DNA of 64,000 nt, taken from NCBI GenBank assembly GCA_015143295.1, contig CM026565.1:9732041-9796040 (forward strand), in the 5' to 3' direction. The notes under the pieces were generated by a model. That model was given only the letters and a program-made list of their open reading frames with translations. It had not been told where the DNA came from and did not search any database. Both the position numbers and the translations under genes were made by a program. Below, piece after piece: positions 1 through 11,839 of the stretch (positions are counted from its first letter, which is position 1; each line of letters opens with the position of its first letter). The DNA comes from Tetracentron sinense (Eukaryota > Streptophyta > Magnoliopsida > Trochodendrales > Trochodendraceae).

Positions 1-1645
1 AGTGATGATGGTTGAGTTAGGAGATGGTGCCGTCCCACCTCTAGACCAAGAAGAAGCTCTCCTCACTCTCCGTCATCAAGTAGAAAGAAAAAACGCCGAG
101 ATGGTCATCATGTAGGAACGAATAGCTCAGATGACCGACCAGTTGTCTTCATTGAAAGCTAAAAATACTGAGCAATCAGTGGAGCATTCAAACCCTTCAT
201 GTTCTAGTCACAGACCACAAGGAAAAGAACAAGGGGGAACTTCAGGTGCCCAAACCAATCCATTTTCAAGATCAATGGGGTTGAATATTACAGATACCCC
301 GGTGGTTCCAAGTTTGGAAGCAGTAGCAGGGGGAATGGCACCATCCCTGATTGTGACAATCGAAGAGGTGATTCATAGCAAAATACAAAAGGCGAAAGAT
401 CAGGAAGATGATCACTGGTTGATTATCAAACCTTACCCATTGTCAATTGATGCAGTACCATTCCCACCAGGTTTCTCACAACTTACATTCAAAATGTTCA
501 ATGGGACTGGCGATCCCCGCTAGAATATTTCCCACTTCTTGTCCAGATGCTGGCCAGTGGCACGGAATGGAGCATTGTGCCTCCATTTGTTTCTACAATC
601 ACTCGAAGGAGCAGCCTTTACTTGGTATGCAAACCTACCAGAAGAATCGATCCCTAACTAGGAGTCGATGATCTCTAAATTCAGAAGACAGTTCTGCAAT
701 ACCCAATGGAGAGTGGGTGTTCTAGAGCTAATTAAGACCAAGCAAAGAGACAACGAACCTGCCTCAGATGTCATTGCCAGGTGGAGGTCCTTAACCTTCT
801 CATGCCCATAAAAGTTCATGCAGCAAGAGTTGATATGTATGTGTCTAAACAACTTCGGACACGAGCTATCCACATCCCTCATGGCCCAAAATTTTGTTGG
901 GTTTGATGATTTGTGCACCAAGGCTCACGATATGGAGTAGCACTTAGGAAAGAGAAGGCGCGGATGAACCACAGATCGCTTTGAAACATCAGTAGCTGCG
1001 ATGGTCGAGACAAAGAACTCGCCCTTAACAAAAGCACCTCCACTAGGACCACAGAAGCCATTAACAGTCGGGAGGAATAAAGGGCGAAAAGAAGAAGCCA
1101 AAAAATTGACCATACAGAACCGGATGGAGAAAACCTACTCCTTTTCAAACGAGATTGTGGAAGATCTCTTCGAAGACTTAATGCGTCAAAACTTGATAAC
1201 ACCTGAGATCAAGAGATCAAATGAAGCTGGAAAGATTGATCATCCAAAATACTGTTGCTTTCACCGTATTGTGAGCCACACCTTGAAAGATTGCTTCGTT
1301 TTGAAGGACCAAATTCAAAAACTGTTGGACAACAAAATAATTGTCATGGCTCCAAATGAAGCAGAAGCTGCCACGGCTAATACAGTGTTCGTGACAGAAG
1401 TTGTCGACAAAGTACAAGTAAAAGTTGACGGCGATGAAGCCCTTTCCGGAAATGAAGAGTGGACTCTTTATGAGAGCAAAGGAGCCAAGAAAAAGAAACA
1501 AATGGCTCAAACTCTAGTCACGCACCAGCAGCCTCGCGAGACCGAACAAAGGAAGATGCCCAGATTTGCTAAGAAGAAGCAAAGAAAGCAGAAAAAGAAG
1601 AAGGAAAATGCGAAGGGTATACTCCCAAGCCAGATCTTGCAATAA
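1..1645 (+). pseudogene. gag: Element B gag region (Tat/Ogre-type), broken, 5' end outside window
   Basis: This is the nucleocapsid/capsid region of element B. Seen: a charged N-terminal segment (1-250), a capsid-like core around 470-920 containing FKMFNGTGDP and later an FRRQFCNTQW-type stretch typical of plant retrotransposon gag, and a basic segment near 1000-1150. A zinc-finger-like C/H cluster lies around 1245-1320 (CCFHRIVSHTLKDCF), the form found in Tat/Ogre gag instead of a classical CCHC knuckle. A lysine-rich tail ends near 1645. Coding similarity already begins at base 1, so the start lies upstream. The region is broken several times. Family assignment comes from motif recall; I could not run an alignment. 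Confidence 0.7.
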
Positions 1646-2701
1646 AAGCAGCCTACACCCATCACCCTCAAGGACTTTGTTCCTCCAAGACTCTTCTATG
1701 GCCAGAGTAGTGATTACTCTAATTATACTGATGAGAGTGACTATGATGAGGATGAAGATTTCTTCATGTCATGTATGAAGGTGAGTATTCAGTCCCTTGA
1801 ACCAAGCCCAGGGAGCTCTGAACAAGAAGATGACACCTCATCAAATGGGACAACTTATAGCACCGGTGAGTTCACAACAACTGAAGAATCTACAGGACAT
1901 TGTGACGAAGAAGATAGTATCTCTGACTCATCAGCATCTGGATCATCTTTGACAGAAGATTCTTCCCCAATGTCTTCTTCCCCCGAGAAGATCTCGACAC
2001 TAAAAGAATGCTCTGACTCGGTTTTTGACTTCCTTTCGAAAGTACCACCATTGTTGCCAATCAAAGCAAGAGACACTTGGTCATCTTGAAACTGTGAAGC
2101 ATCTATGTCCGGTCATAAGCTCCAATCACCTTCACTGATGAATGCACCGATATACCCAATTAACTTAGCGGAGTTTGCTCTAGGCTTAATAGGGTACTCT
2201 CCAAAATTTCTAAGAATGACTCTTGAAACAAAAAGACAGATTGATCCTACTCAAGGTTCCTCGTCAGTGGCATCAAGCAATACCCCAACAGGAAGTGATG
2301 ACTCGGATGATGACTCTTCTAGACAGAGTAAAAAGAGAAGAATAGATTGGACTGTGCCTATCAATATGGTCCAAATTTTAGAAAATGAGGTAGCAGAGGC
2401 CTCCCCATCTAATGCAATCATCGAGGTCTGTCAAATGAACCTTAGGTCCGGGAAGAGACTACAGTCACGGACAGCTTCGGCTGAAAAGGGCATAAATCCA
2501 CTTCCACCCGACCTAACTCTCTCTAATCTGAGATGACTGATGACCAGAGAGTCAAATATGACGTCCTCTCACATTTGAAGAAGATCCCATCACTGCTGAG
2601 TGTATATGATGCACTCAAGAAGTCACCAGAGCTGAGGCAGTCACTCATCTATGCTCTGACCAATCCAAGGGAGTTCTCGAGCAGACATCCAAAGTCAACC
2701 C
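1646..2701 (+). pseudogene. Element B gag-protease linker, acidic/serine-rich
   Basis: A poorly conserved coding-like stretch joins the gag and protease regions of B. Seen: a Ser/Asp/Glu-rich segment at 1766-2089, a second Ser/Asp-rich segment ending in a short basic patch (KKRRIDW) near 2330-2345, and a stretch at 2533-2700. No catalytic motif is visible. Such acidic linkers between gag and protease are common in Ogre-like elements. It could hold a nuclear-localisation-like signal, but this is inference only. Confidence 0.5.
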
Positions 2702-3193
2702 GTGGCTCAAACCTCCCAAAAGAATGCAGAGTCGTCTTGCCTCTTCACCATTACATTTGGAGATGAAGACATGCATGTGGAGTCTCCTGATCATAATCGT
2801 CCCTTATTCATTACCAGGACAATAAATGGAGCGAAGATGTCATGGGTAATGATCGATGGGGGATTTACCGTCAACATCCTACCTAAAAGGGCCATGTCAC
2901 AACTCGAAATCAAGCCAGGCAATCTACGGTCAATCAACCTTGTCATACAAGGTTTCAACCAAAATGAGCAAAAGCCCATAGGAGTTGTTGATCTAAAGAG
3001 CAAATTTGGAGAGATCAAAGAAACCACTTCGTTCTTGATCATCGATGCCGACACTTCCTATAACGCCCTCCTCGGACGTCCATGGATGCATGACCACTCT
3101 GTCATTCCATCTACCTACCATCAATGCATCAAATATTATTGGGGGAGGTACAAGGGAAGATTGTCACTGACAACGACCCATTTGATGGAGTAG
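2702..3193 (+). pseudogene. Element B aspartic protease region
   Basis: Retroviral-type aspartic protease domain of B, which in a live element would cleave the polyprotein. Seen: VMIDGGFTVNILP near 2845-2885, matching the D-G-G/S active-site strand of Tat-type proteases. It is followed by IQGFNQNEQKPIG, and then by LIIDADTSYNALLGRPWMH near 3037-3090, the second conserved strand and the LLGRPW signature. HQCIKYYWG closes the domain, as is usual for this group. It is a fossil within a broken element, but the domain itself is easy to recognise. Confidence 0.8.
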
Positions 3194-4616
3194 AATCCTA
3201 CTGCGCAGATGCCCGATTCTACGTCAGAAGGGTGGGGGTATCTGAAGCAAGTACCTCCGGCATCGTGAAAGTCTCAGGAAAATCCAGTAGATCGATAGTA
3301 AAATCATCGACCCCAAAGGTGTTTCAATATACGCCTAAAAACATAAGAGCTAAAGGAACACCAACTTTGGCCCTAGTTGACCCCTTGTAGGCTCTCAAGC
3401 TGACCTACATGATCCCTTTGAGGAAAGCAGAATGCAGCATGGTGGATGTATACAAAACATTCACTATCCCGACAAGGATGAGGGGGGAAAGACCGATCTA
3501 TTTTCACTCTTTGGGAGAAATAGATAGACCAAACTCTGGATGGGAACGGCCAGTCTAAAAAGATCAAATCAAAAAACACAAAAGAGTCGACCATGCCAAC
3601 AAGTTACACTCAGTGTTCAAAAGGGCAGGTCTAGACCCTATGAAAATCGAAGATACTCCAGTCTTCGAAACCATAATAGCTTCGTCCCGACTCCTCGAAG
3701 AATGACTAAAAGGGCTGGGTTACTAGGATTCAACTCCTGTGTTCGTGACTACTATAAGGGTGGAATCCCCATCAAAAGAAGGGGACCCCATAGAGCAGCC
3801 CTCAGAAGAAAAATCCTATGAAGTACCTCTAGGGTTTGATATGGCCGCCCACCAATAAATGGTCAACAAAATGGCTCAAATCAGCCTCGATGCATGGCAG
3901 AAATAGCCAACGACGGAAGCTACCTCCAGAATTATTCCATCCGGGAGAACATGGAAGAAACCCATCATCTTTTAAATGCCAGTCGAACAAATAAAGCCTC
4001 CTGAAATGACAACAAGAATAGGAGAATAAATCCTTATTGGAAGAAGCTATCATACACTCCAATGATCAAAAGGATGCTCAAGAAACATGTACTAGATCCA
4101 AAAGAAAATGAGCAAATTGAAGGAGAACTTATGCCAGCTTACGAGTCAGCACTCAACTCAAGAAAAAGAAAGGCTTTGTCCATCGATAAACGGATCTGCC
4201 GCAACTTAAGGGAACCTAGGTTTAATGAGTCCAATTCCTCATCAGATGAGGATAAAATGTGAACCGTGAACATGACCTCAGTATATGAAAATTCCTCTTC
4301 AAAATAGGAAATGGTCATTGAAGAACCACCAGAGATGGAAATCCGTCCGGCCCCTCCAGTATTTGAAGCAGGAGGACAAACCATGATTGATGACTTACTA
4401 GAGGTCAACCTCGGTACTAAACAAGATCCAAGGCCTACCTTCATCAGTGCTTCACTATCGGATCAAGAAAAAAGGGAATACACCTAGTTCCTAAATAATA
4501 TAAAGATGTCTTTGCCTAGAACTACATTGAAATGTCAGGACTCAAACAAAAGATCGCGGTGCACAAGCTAGCAATCCGGGAAGAATTAAAACCTGTAAAG
4601 CAAGCCCAACAACGGG
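3194..4616 (+). pseudogene. Element B protease-RT linker and pre-RT segment, decayed
   Basis: This is continuous element B sequence between the protease and the insertion point of element A. Only short coding fragments survive. Near 4470-4610 the sequence resembles the conserved segment just before the RT fingers in Tat elements. The last five bases, ACGGG at 4612-4616, are the left target-site duplication of element A. I see no separate gene in this stretch. Confidence 0.6.
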
Positions 4617-5062
4617 TGTCACACCCCAAAATACCCCCTAGGAGTCTAGGGATACTTTAGGTGGACTATACAAACCTGCCAAACCATCCTGTAATGAACA
4701 AGGCAAAAATATAATACTAATACAATGATAATCAGAGCGCGGAAGCTAAACATAAAAATGCGGAAGCGCAACCAACTCTTTTTTTTTTTTTTCTAAAGTT
4801 CCAAAACAGTACTCCAAGTTTAACATATGTACAACACGTCTAAGCCTAAGGTGGACAGGCCTACCTAACAAAACACAAAAGACAAAATACAACTCTGTCT
4901 CGCTCAATAGTCACCCCCGTGGGGCCAATGGTCTAAGTCTCTCGCCTCCGCCTGAGGCTCGACTACAAGATCCTCATAAGGTTCCTCCTCGCCATAGTCC
5001 TCCTCTATCCAAGGACCCGGATCACAAATGTCGAGAGGGGTACCTACCGACATGAAAGTACG

Positions 5063-5083
5063 GCTGAGCATGGAATACTCAGC
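5063..5083 (-). promoter_or_regulatory. Conserved LTR hairpin box (A 3' LTR)
   Basis: A 21-base box with stem GCTGAG/CTCAGC and loop TATTCCATG in the element's sense orientation. The same box occurs in every Tekay-type LTR here (12289-12309, 17511-17531, 20450-20470, 33179-33199, 39535-39555, 44730-44750, 52581-52601), although most of the surrounding LTR sequence has diverged. An RNA structural role such as packaging, dimerisation or 3'-end formation is inference. Confidence 0.6.
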
Positions 5084-5269
5084 GAGTACAAGCCCCTAAC
5101 TAACAATGGTAATAACGAACATCATATACAAGTAATGGGAGGAGTATAGTTCATAATCATTTCTAGCAATCTCATATATAAACATTTTATCAAGTCATAA
5201 TTATTATGAAACTATAACATGTCTATGCATCATACAATTCCTCTTTGAGTTGTCCTTTCAATATTTCTT

Positions 5270-5460
5270 ATGAACCAGAGGTTAGCACCCTTAACCGGGG
5301 CTACCAACCTCCTTAACAATACCATTTCCTTTCTTATGAGCCAGAGGTTAGCACCCTTAACCGGGGCTACCAACCTCCTTGACAGTGCAACATTTCCGAG
5401 TCCTTTCTTATGAGCCAGGGGTTAGTACCCGCATGATCCCTGGGCTACCAACCTCCTTGA
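5270..5460. repeat. ~68-bp tandem array in A 3' LTR, 3 units
   Basis: Units begin TTATGAGCCAGAGG and end near CTACCAACCTCCTTGACA, at roughly 5270, 5336 and 5410. The same array in the 5' LTR (12490-13025) has about eight units, so copy number has changed in at least one LTR since the element inserted. Confidence 0.85.
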
Positions 5461-6304
5461 CAATATCCTCCATCTACATATGTGCTCGTGCATAGCAATC
5501 GTGAAATCATGATGACATATAGCATTTTAACAATTCCCAACTCACATGAGAATTTAAGAAGCGAAATAAACACATGCACACAACTTGCCAAATGGGGAAC
5601 ATTTATGTGACTCATGCTTTCAAATCTTAGTTTATTCATGCATTCTATCAAACATGTGGTATTCAACCTTTTTACCTTTAGTTATTTCACATTTTCTCAT
5701 TCGAACATTTCATCAAACACTTGGGGTGTGTTCATTATGCGTAATATGCCCTTCCACCATTTTTCCCATCATTCAACACATCACAACATGGCATCCAATC
5801 GCCTCCACTCCTCATCCATTTATACATTCCACCATTTGTTTGTATTATCTTGTTTATGTTTTAGGGATTTAGCATATACCAACACAAGGGAGCAATGGGG
5901 AAGATCCAACACATATTTACTTAGAAAAATCCTAGGTTATTACCAAAGTAACTAGGAAGAGTGTACTAACCTTGAAAAGGGAAAGAAAATCCTTGAGGAT
6001 GATGTAGAAACGCTGCCCTAGCTTGGAAGAGGTACTCCACACGAGCTTGAGGTTGGATTTGGAGAATCCAAGCCTTGAACTTGAAGCAAATCCAAGTTTG
6101 AGGACGACCTAGGATGGTCCACCCCTTTGATTTCTTCCTCAATGGACACCCTAGGTCAAAACCCTCTTCTTCTCACTCTCTAGCTCTCAAAATGTCTAAG
6201 GGTTGTGAATGAGGGCTCAAAGGGTCGAGAAAACCCTTATGGGTAAGGGTTTAACACCCAAAAGACGAAAACGCCCTTACTGAAATTTCTGCAAAAACGC
6301 GAAG

Positions 6305-6490
6305 ACCGAGCGATCGGTGGTTATGACCGATCGATCGGTTGCCTACCGAGCGATCGGTGTTTATGACCGATCGACCGGTCAAAAACTCACTCTCTGGAAA
6401 ATTTCCCCATACAAAATTTCTGACCGTGCGATAGCTACCGATCGATCGGTTATGGACCGATCGATCGCTGACTGGACCGAGCGATCGGTG
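6305..6490. promoter_or_regulatory. Palindrome cluster ACCGATCGATCGGT in A 3' LTR U3
   Basis: About seven perfect or near copies of ACCGATCGATCGGT (for example 6326-6339) lie within 190 bp. They flank a conserved non-palindromic core around 6385-6415 that reads TGTATGGGG in sense orientation. Equivalent clusters are present in LTRs G, E, F and H. The cluster lies in the U3 part of the LTR, so a role as transcription-factor sites is plausible but unproven. Confidence 0.65.
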
Positions 6491-6701
6491 CTCTGTATGT
6501 CTGGACTGTTTTGACCATATCTTTTGACTCGCTCGTCGGATTTCGACGATTCAACTTGCGTTGGATCCGTCTTTCGAAAACGAACATTTCTGACATTTCG
6601 GAATTTCCGATTTCTCCCTTATTTATTAATTAGACTACAAAAACGGCCAATTAGCTACGAAGGTGTTATTCATTAAGGATGAAAAAGTCCGGGATGCTAC
6701 A

Positions 6702-6713
6702 TTCTCCCCCCCT
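6702..6713 (-). promoter_or_regulatory. Element A polypurine tract
   Basis: TTCTCCCCCCCT on the + strand is a purine-only run on the element's sense strand, directly next to the internal edge of the 3' LTR. This is where plus-strand priming occurs in LTR retrotransposons. Confidence 0.85.
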
Positions 6714-6792
6714 TGCAAAAATTTCATCCCCGAAATTTTGACGATACATACATGCGTAAAACTATAACAAAATATAAGGGAATGTCAAGGCC

Positions 6793-9700
6793 TTAAACAA
6801 ATAAATGGGGGTACTTTTCTCGTACTTCGGCTTCTCGTTCCCAAGTAGCTTCCTCCCTAGAATGGTGTTGCCATCTTACCAAGACCAAGGGAATGGTCTT
6901 GTTGCGCAAGACTTGATCTCTCCTATTCAAGATCTGCACCGGTTGTTCAACTAGGGTGAGGTCCTCTCAGATATCTATCGGATCAAGCTCGATGACATGA
7001 GAAGGTTCCGGGATATACTTCCAAAGCATAGAGATGTGAAATACGTTGTGGATTGCCGCCATGTGAGCGGGCAAGGCAACTCGGTAAGCTACCTTACCAA
7101 CTCGAGTAATGATCTCGAATGGACCCACATATCTCGGGCTAAGCTTGCCTCTTTTCCCGAATCTCATAACCCCCTTGGTTGGTGAAATCTTGACAAAAAC
7201 AAAGTCACCAACTCGATATTCAAGATCCCTCCTTCGGTTGTCGGCATAGCTTTTCTGTCGGTCTTGTGCGGTCTTCAACCTTTCCCGGATGAGCTTGACT
7301 CTATCCGCAGTTTGTTCAATCAACTCGGGGCCCAAAATTTTTCTTTCTCCCACTTCATCCCAATACAACGGAGATCTACAACTCCTTCCGTACAAAGCCT
7401 CAAAGGGTGCCATCTGTATGCTTGCCTGGTAACTATTGTTGTAGGCGAATTCCACCAAAGGTAGGTGATCCTCCCAACTTCCCTTGAAGTCTAGCATACA
7501 TGCACGGAGCATGTCTTCAATAATCTGATTCACTCGCTCGGTTTGCCCATCCGTCTGTGGATGGAAGGCCGTGCTAAAGTCTAGTCTGGAACCCATGGCA
7601 TCCTAAAAACTTCTCCAAAACCTGGATGTGAACCTTGGATCCCAGTCTGAGACAATGCTCACTGGCACTCCGTGCAATCGGACTATCTCTTTGATGTACA
7701 AGGCAGCTAACTGATTTGAGTTGAATGTAGTCCGGTACAGTAAGAAATGGGCGGACTTCGTGAGTCTGTCAACCACAACCCATATCGCATCAGTCTTTTT
7801 AACTGTCTTTGGCAACCCCACGATGAAGTCCATAGAGATATGTTCCCATTTCCACTCGGGAATAGGGAGAGACTGCAACAGACCCGCCGGTCTCCTGTGC
7901 TCGGCCTTGACTTGTTGGCACACCAAGCATCGGGACACGTACCCCGCTATTTCTCGCTTCATGTTCCACCACCAAAAGTGCTTCTTCAAGTCCCTATACA
8001 TCTTGGTACCCCCGGGGTGAACGGTGTACTTGGACCGGTGAGCCTCGTACAAGATTTCTCGCTTAAGCTTCTCATCGGCTGGGACACATACTCTTCCCTT
8101 GAAAGTGATAATTCCATCATCCCTCACCGCAAAATCCTTGCTGCCACTTTTAACTGACTGGTCTCGGTAAGACAGTAGCTCGGCATCCATTCCCTGCAAC
8201 TCCCTCGTCATGCTCAGGATATATGGCCTAACTGTGATATTAGCCATTACTGGCCCAAAAGTAGGGAGACTAAAACTGATGTCGAGGTTGGATGCATCTT
8301 CTAACAACCTCCATTCCCTCAGCATCATGTGCGCCAAAAGTCCAGTGGGCTTCCGGCTAAGATCATCGGCTACAACGTTCGCCTTGCCCGGATGATATTG
8401 AATGGAACATTCATAGTCTTTCAAAAACTCTACCCATCTCCTCTGCCTTAAATTCAATTCCTTTTGGGAGAACAGGTACTTCAAGTTTTTATGATCCGTG
8501 AATACGTCGAACTGTTCCCCATAGAGATAATGTCGCCAAATCTTCAAGGCAAACACAACTGCGGCGAGCTCTAAATCGTGAGTGGGATAATTCTTCTCAT
8601 GCTCTTTCAATTGCCTGGAGGCGTAAGCAATGACTTTGCCGTGCTGCATAAGTACACATCCCAACCCCACATACGAGGCGTCACTGTAAACCACAAAACC
8701 ACCACTCCCGGATGGCACAGTAAGGACGGGGGCCGTGGTGAGGCGTTTCTTCAACTCTGGGAAGCTCGCTTCGCATCTGTCGCTCCAACTAAACTTAGCA
8801 TTCTTTCTCGTCAAGTAAGTGAGAGGTGCAGCCAAACTGGAGAATCCCTCCACGAATCTCCGATAATAGCCTGCCAAGCCGAGAAAACTACGTATCTCCG
8901 TGACGCTCTTGGGTCTCTCCCATATCATAACTGCCTCTATCTTTGTCGGGTCAACAGAAATACCCTCGACCGACACTACGTGGCCTAGGAACGCCACCTT
9001 CTCCAACAAAAATTCACACTTGCTTAACTTAGCGTATAGCCTATGCTCTCTCAATATCTCCAGAGCAAGACGAAGGTCTCGTGCGTGATCTTCTCGTGTC
9101 TGGGAATACACTAAAATGTCATCTATGAACACAATCACACATCGATCCAAGTACGATCGGAACACCCGGTTCATCAAATCCATGAATGCCGCCGGTGCAT
9201 TCGTCAGCCCAAAAGGCATGACAAGGAACTCGTAGTGCCCATACCGAGTCCTGAAAGCCGACTTCGGAACATCTGCCGCCTTGATCTTTAACTGATGATA
9301 CCCCGATCTAAGATCAATCTTGGAGAAAAATCTCACTCCCTTCAGTTGGTCAAACAAGTCGTCTATCCGAGGCAAAGGATAACGATTCTTAATAGTTATC
9401 TTGTTCAACTGCCGGTAATCTATGCACATTCTCATTGACCCGTCTTTCTTTTTCACAAAGAGGACCGGAGCTCCCCATGGTGACACACTTGGTTGGATGA
9501 AACCAAGTTGTTGTAACTCCTCAATTTGCTTCTTTAATTCCTCAAGCTCTATTGGGGCCATTCTATATGGTGCCCTTGAAATCGGAGCGGTGCCTGGAGT
9601 AAGCTCTATAGCGAACTCAATCTCCCGATCCGGAGGCAATCCGGGAAGTTCCTCCGGAAACACATCCAAGAACTCACTCACGACCGGAATGACCGAGGAG

Positions 9701-10308
9701 TTTTGTGCTTCTGGGTTTGCTAAGCTCAAAGCTGCGAGGCGAGCAATGTCTCTTTCCCTCAACCCTCGAAAGTGAAATGGCTTAACTCCCATCGGCTCAA
9801 AGTTCACCATCTTCTCGAAACATGCCACATGTCCGTGGTGAGCCGATAGCCAATCCATACCAAGTATGACATCGAAATCTAAGTCTTGGAAGTCCAGGAT
9901 GATGAGGTCGGCTAACAACTCATTCTATCCCACTTGGACTACACAGTCCCTGTATATACGGTCCGTGTCCACTGACTTGCCGAGCGGTGTGGAGATGGTT
10001 AATTCATGCTTCAACTGACTGGACTTGGTTGGAAATCCTTTCGCAAAGCTAGGCGATACAAAGGAATGAGTGGATCCTGTGTCGATCAACACTCGGGCTA
10101 GGCATTCATTCACTAATAACGCGCCTGTGTGATTAATTAAATTTACGTTAATAGATTTCACGCAATAACACATAAGTATAGGTAGCATGTCATACATATA
10201 AGCAATCACATTACATAATAACAGCCAATTACAACTCGAAACTTTAGCATGATAGCGTACCTTGCACGACATCATCAGATGCACGTGCATCCCACTCCGA
10301 CAAGGCAA
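6793..10308 (-). pseudogene. pol: Element A pol region (protease, RT, RNase H, integrase, chromodomain)
   Basis: Seen in sense order: the protease motif [13 protein letters not shown] near 10055-10100 and [11 protein letters not shown] near 9830-9865. RT follows with [20 protein letters not shown] near 9360-9425 and FIDDILVYS near 9105-9140. RNase H shows [10 protein letters not shown] near 8660-8690 and [10 protein letters not shown] near 8475-8505. The integrase zinc domain ([11 protein letters not shown]...CLVCQQVK) is near 7900-8045, and the integrase core runs through [12 protein letters not shown] (7740-7780), [12 protein letters not shown] and [10 protein letters not shown] (about 7520-7570). 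A C-terminal module ending in a chromodomain-like stretch lies near 6800-6960. Domain order is that of Tekay/Del chromoviruses. The region is broken in a few places. Everything beyond motif recognition is inferred from the family. Confidence 0.92.
10125..10260 (-). other. Element A gag/protease spacer, AT-rich and intron-like
   Basis: A 136-bp AT-rich non-coding spacer separates the gag and protease segments, with GT- and AG-type ends in sense orientation. Spacers of similar length (146-148 bp) lie at the same place in D (50405-50552) and F (61161-61306), although their sequences differ. Splicing of gag-pol transcripts is known for Ogre-like elements. For Tekay-type elements it is my inference from this recurrence. 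Confidence 0.5.
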
Positions 10309-11497
10309 AAACCTGACCCTGGTTTGCCCTACGAGGTGGTGGAGTGGACGGTGTGGGTCGTGAAGGCCTAGACGCAGAAGCCTGTGAGGATCCCGGCTGG
10401 GAATCCTGTCGAACTGGGGGCCTACTCCCCTGGGGTTGGATAGGCTGTAGCTGCCTGCGAGGGCAATCCCTGACCATGTGATTCACATCCCCACAGTGAA
10501 AGCACCCACCTGAAATCCTCCGACATTCGCCAATCCTGTGTCTCTGGCCACAATAGGAGCACTCCTCAAATTCTGATGAGGATGCAAGTGGAACATATCG
10601 GGTGGCCTACGAAAATGTGGGATGAGGTACCGGTGTAGTGGTAAGCCGAGATATCTGTGATGTCAAGGGAGGCCTCTGTGACCGTATCAGTCTGGATGCC
10701 TGATATGGGGCTGTCCTAACCCTCTTCTCTGCCGACCCTGAATTACTCGACTGGCCTCGAGTCATATCCCTTCTCTTGAAGAATTCTTCCGAATTCTTCT
10801 CGGCAAGCTTCGCTTTGCTCACAACCTCTCCCCAGGTAGCCACCTGGAACATCGAGACCCTGTCTCTAATGGAGGGTTTCAATCCCCGCTCAAATTTCCT
10901 GACTCGCATATGCTCTGATGCAATTAGGTGAGGTGCGAATCTCGATAACTCCACGAAGGTAGCCTCATAATCGGCCACACTCAACTCTCCTTGTTCAAGA
11001 GTCATGAATTCAATCTCCTTCTGTTCTTTGACAGCTGCTGGAAAATACTGCTTATAGAAGACATCCAAAAATTCCGGCCATGTCCACGGCTCCCCCGCCC
11101 TGGTGGACTCCCTCTGTCTCTGTGCGGCTCTCCACCAATGCTCGGCCGCACCTTCCATCACGAAGGTGGCCCAGTCCACTCTCTGTTCATCCATGCAGTG
11201 GAGCGCTTTAAAAAAATTTTCCAATTGCATCACCCATGCCTCGGCGACCATGGGGTCAGTAGTACCAAAAAAAGTAGGAGGACGTAATCTACTAAATGCC
11301 TCCAATCCTGAAGCATGGTGTGCCGGAGGTGGCGGAGGTGTAGAAGGAGTAACAGCAACCGGCCTTGCTACTAACATAGCCAAAGTCTCGGCTATAGATG
11401 CAAAAGCTTGGGCAAAATCGGGTTGCTCGTCACCGGAAGGGGCATCACTTCCATTTCCCCTCGTATTGTATCCGCGACCCCGAGCACCGCGTCTCAT
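10244..11497 (-). pseudogene. gag: Element A gag region
   Basis: Capsid/nucleocapsid region. The likely start is the Met of MRRGARGRG at 11497, which matches element D's MRRNTRGRG start, and not the in-frame Met 30 bases upstream. Seen: an Arg/Gly-rich N-terminus, a SIAETLAML helix, a proline-rich linker, and a retrotransposon-gag core (AEAWVMQLENFFKAL, EGAAEHWWRAA, YKQYFPAAVKEQKEIEF) at roughly 10850-11270. A CCHC zinc knuckle lies near 10455-10515 and a Pro/Ser/Gln-rich tail follows. The region is broken at about one or two places. Confidence 0.88.
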
Positions 11498-11527
11498 GAT
11501 GTGATCCTGAGAACGACAGTACCACAT

Positions 11528-11839
11528 GAGTCTAACTTGGATACGTGTTTAGCAACAATTCAATAATTGCACAATATTTAATAACAATTTTAGCATCCCT
11601 ATCATTTATTGAGCATATGACAATTCATTCAAGGTATACACAGCAACAACAAGCATACGTTCGTGTTCTAGCGTAGGTTACTAAGTGCGGTTTGGCTTTC
11701 CAACCGGTTATGGACTAAGACTAAGTTATTAGTCTATACTTGGAATACGACTCCTCTTAGTGGCCTAAGACCTTGTTCAATCATAGTATCAGTTCTAGTG
11801 ACCCTAAGGACTCTAACGCCTAGGCTCTGATACCACCTC
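11528..11839 (-). other. Element A leader with primer binding site
   Basis: The 5' untranslated leader between the 5' LTR and gag. The primer binding site is at 11824-11835 and reads TGGTATCAGAGC on the element's strand, complementary to the 3' end of plant initiator-Met tRNA. It starts four bases inside the LTR edge. Nothing else is recognisable in this stretch. Confidence 0.88.

Larger units (their letters stand above)
4617..6701 (-). repeat. Element A 3' LTR
   Basis: Starts TGTCAC and ends GCTACA, about 2.1 kb. It matches 11840-14286 closely but is about 360 bp shorter, mainly because its ~68-bp tandem array has 3 units against about 8. In sense orientation it holds, in order, a distal conserved block (6505-6570), the GATCGATC palindrome cluster (6305-6490), the tandem array (5270-5460) and the hairpin box (5063-5083). 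Open reading frames at 5445-5955 recur in the other LTR only because the LTR is duplicated. Confidence 0.93.
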
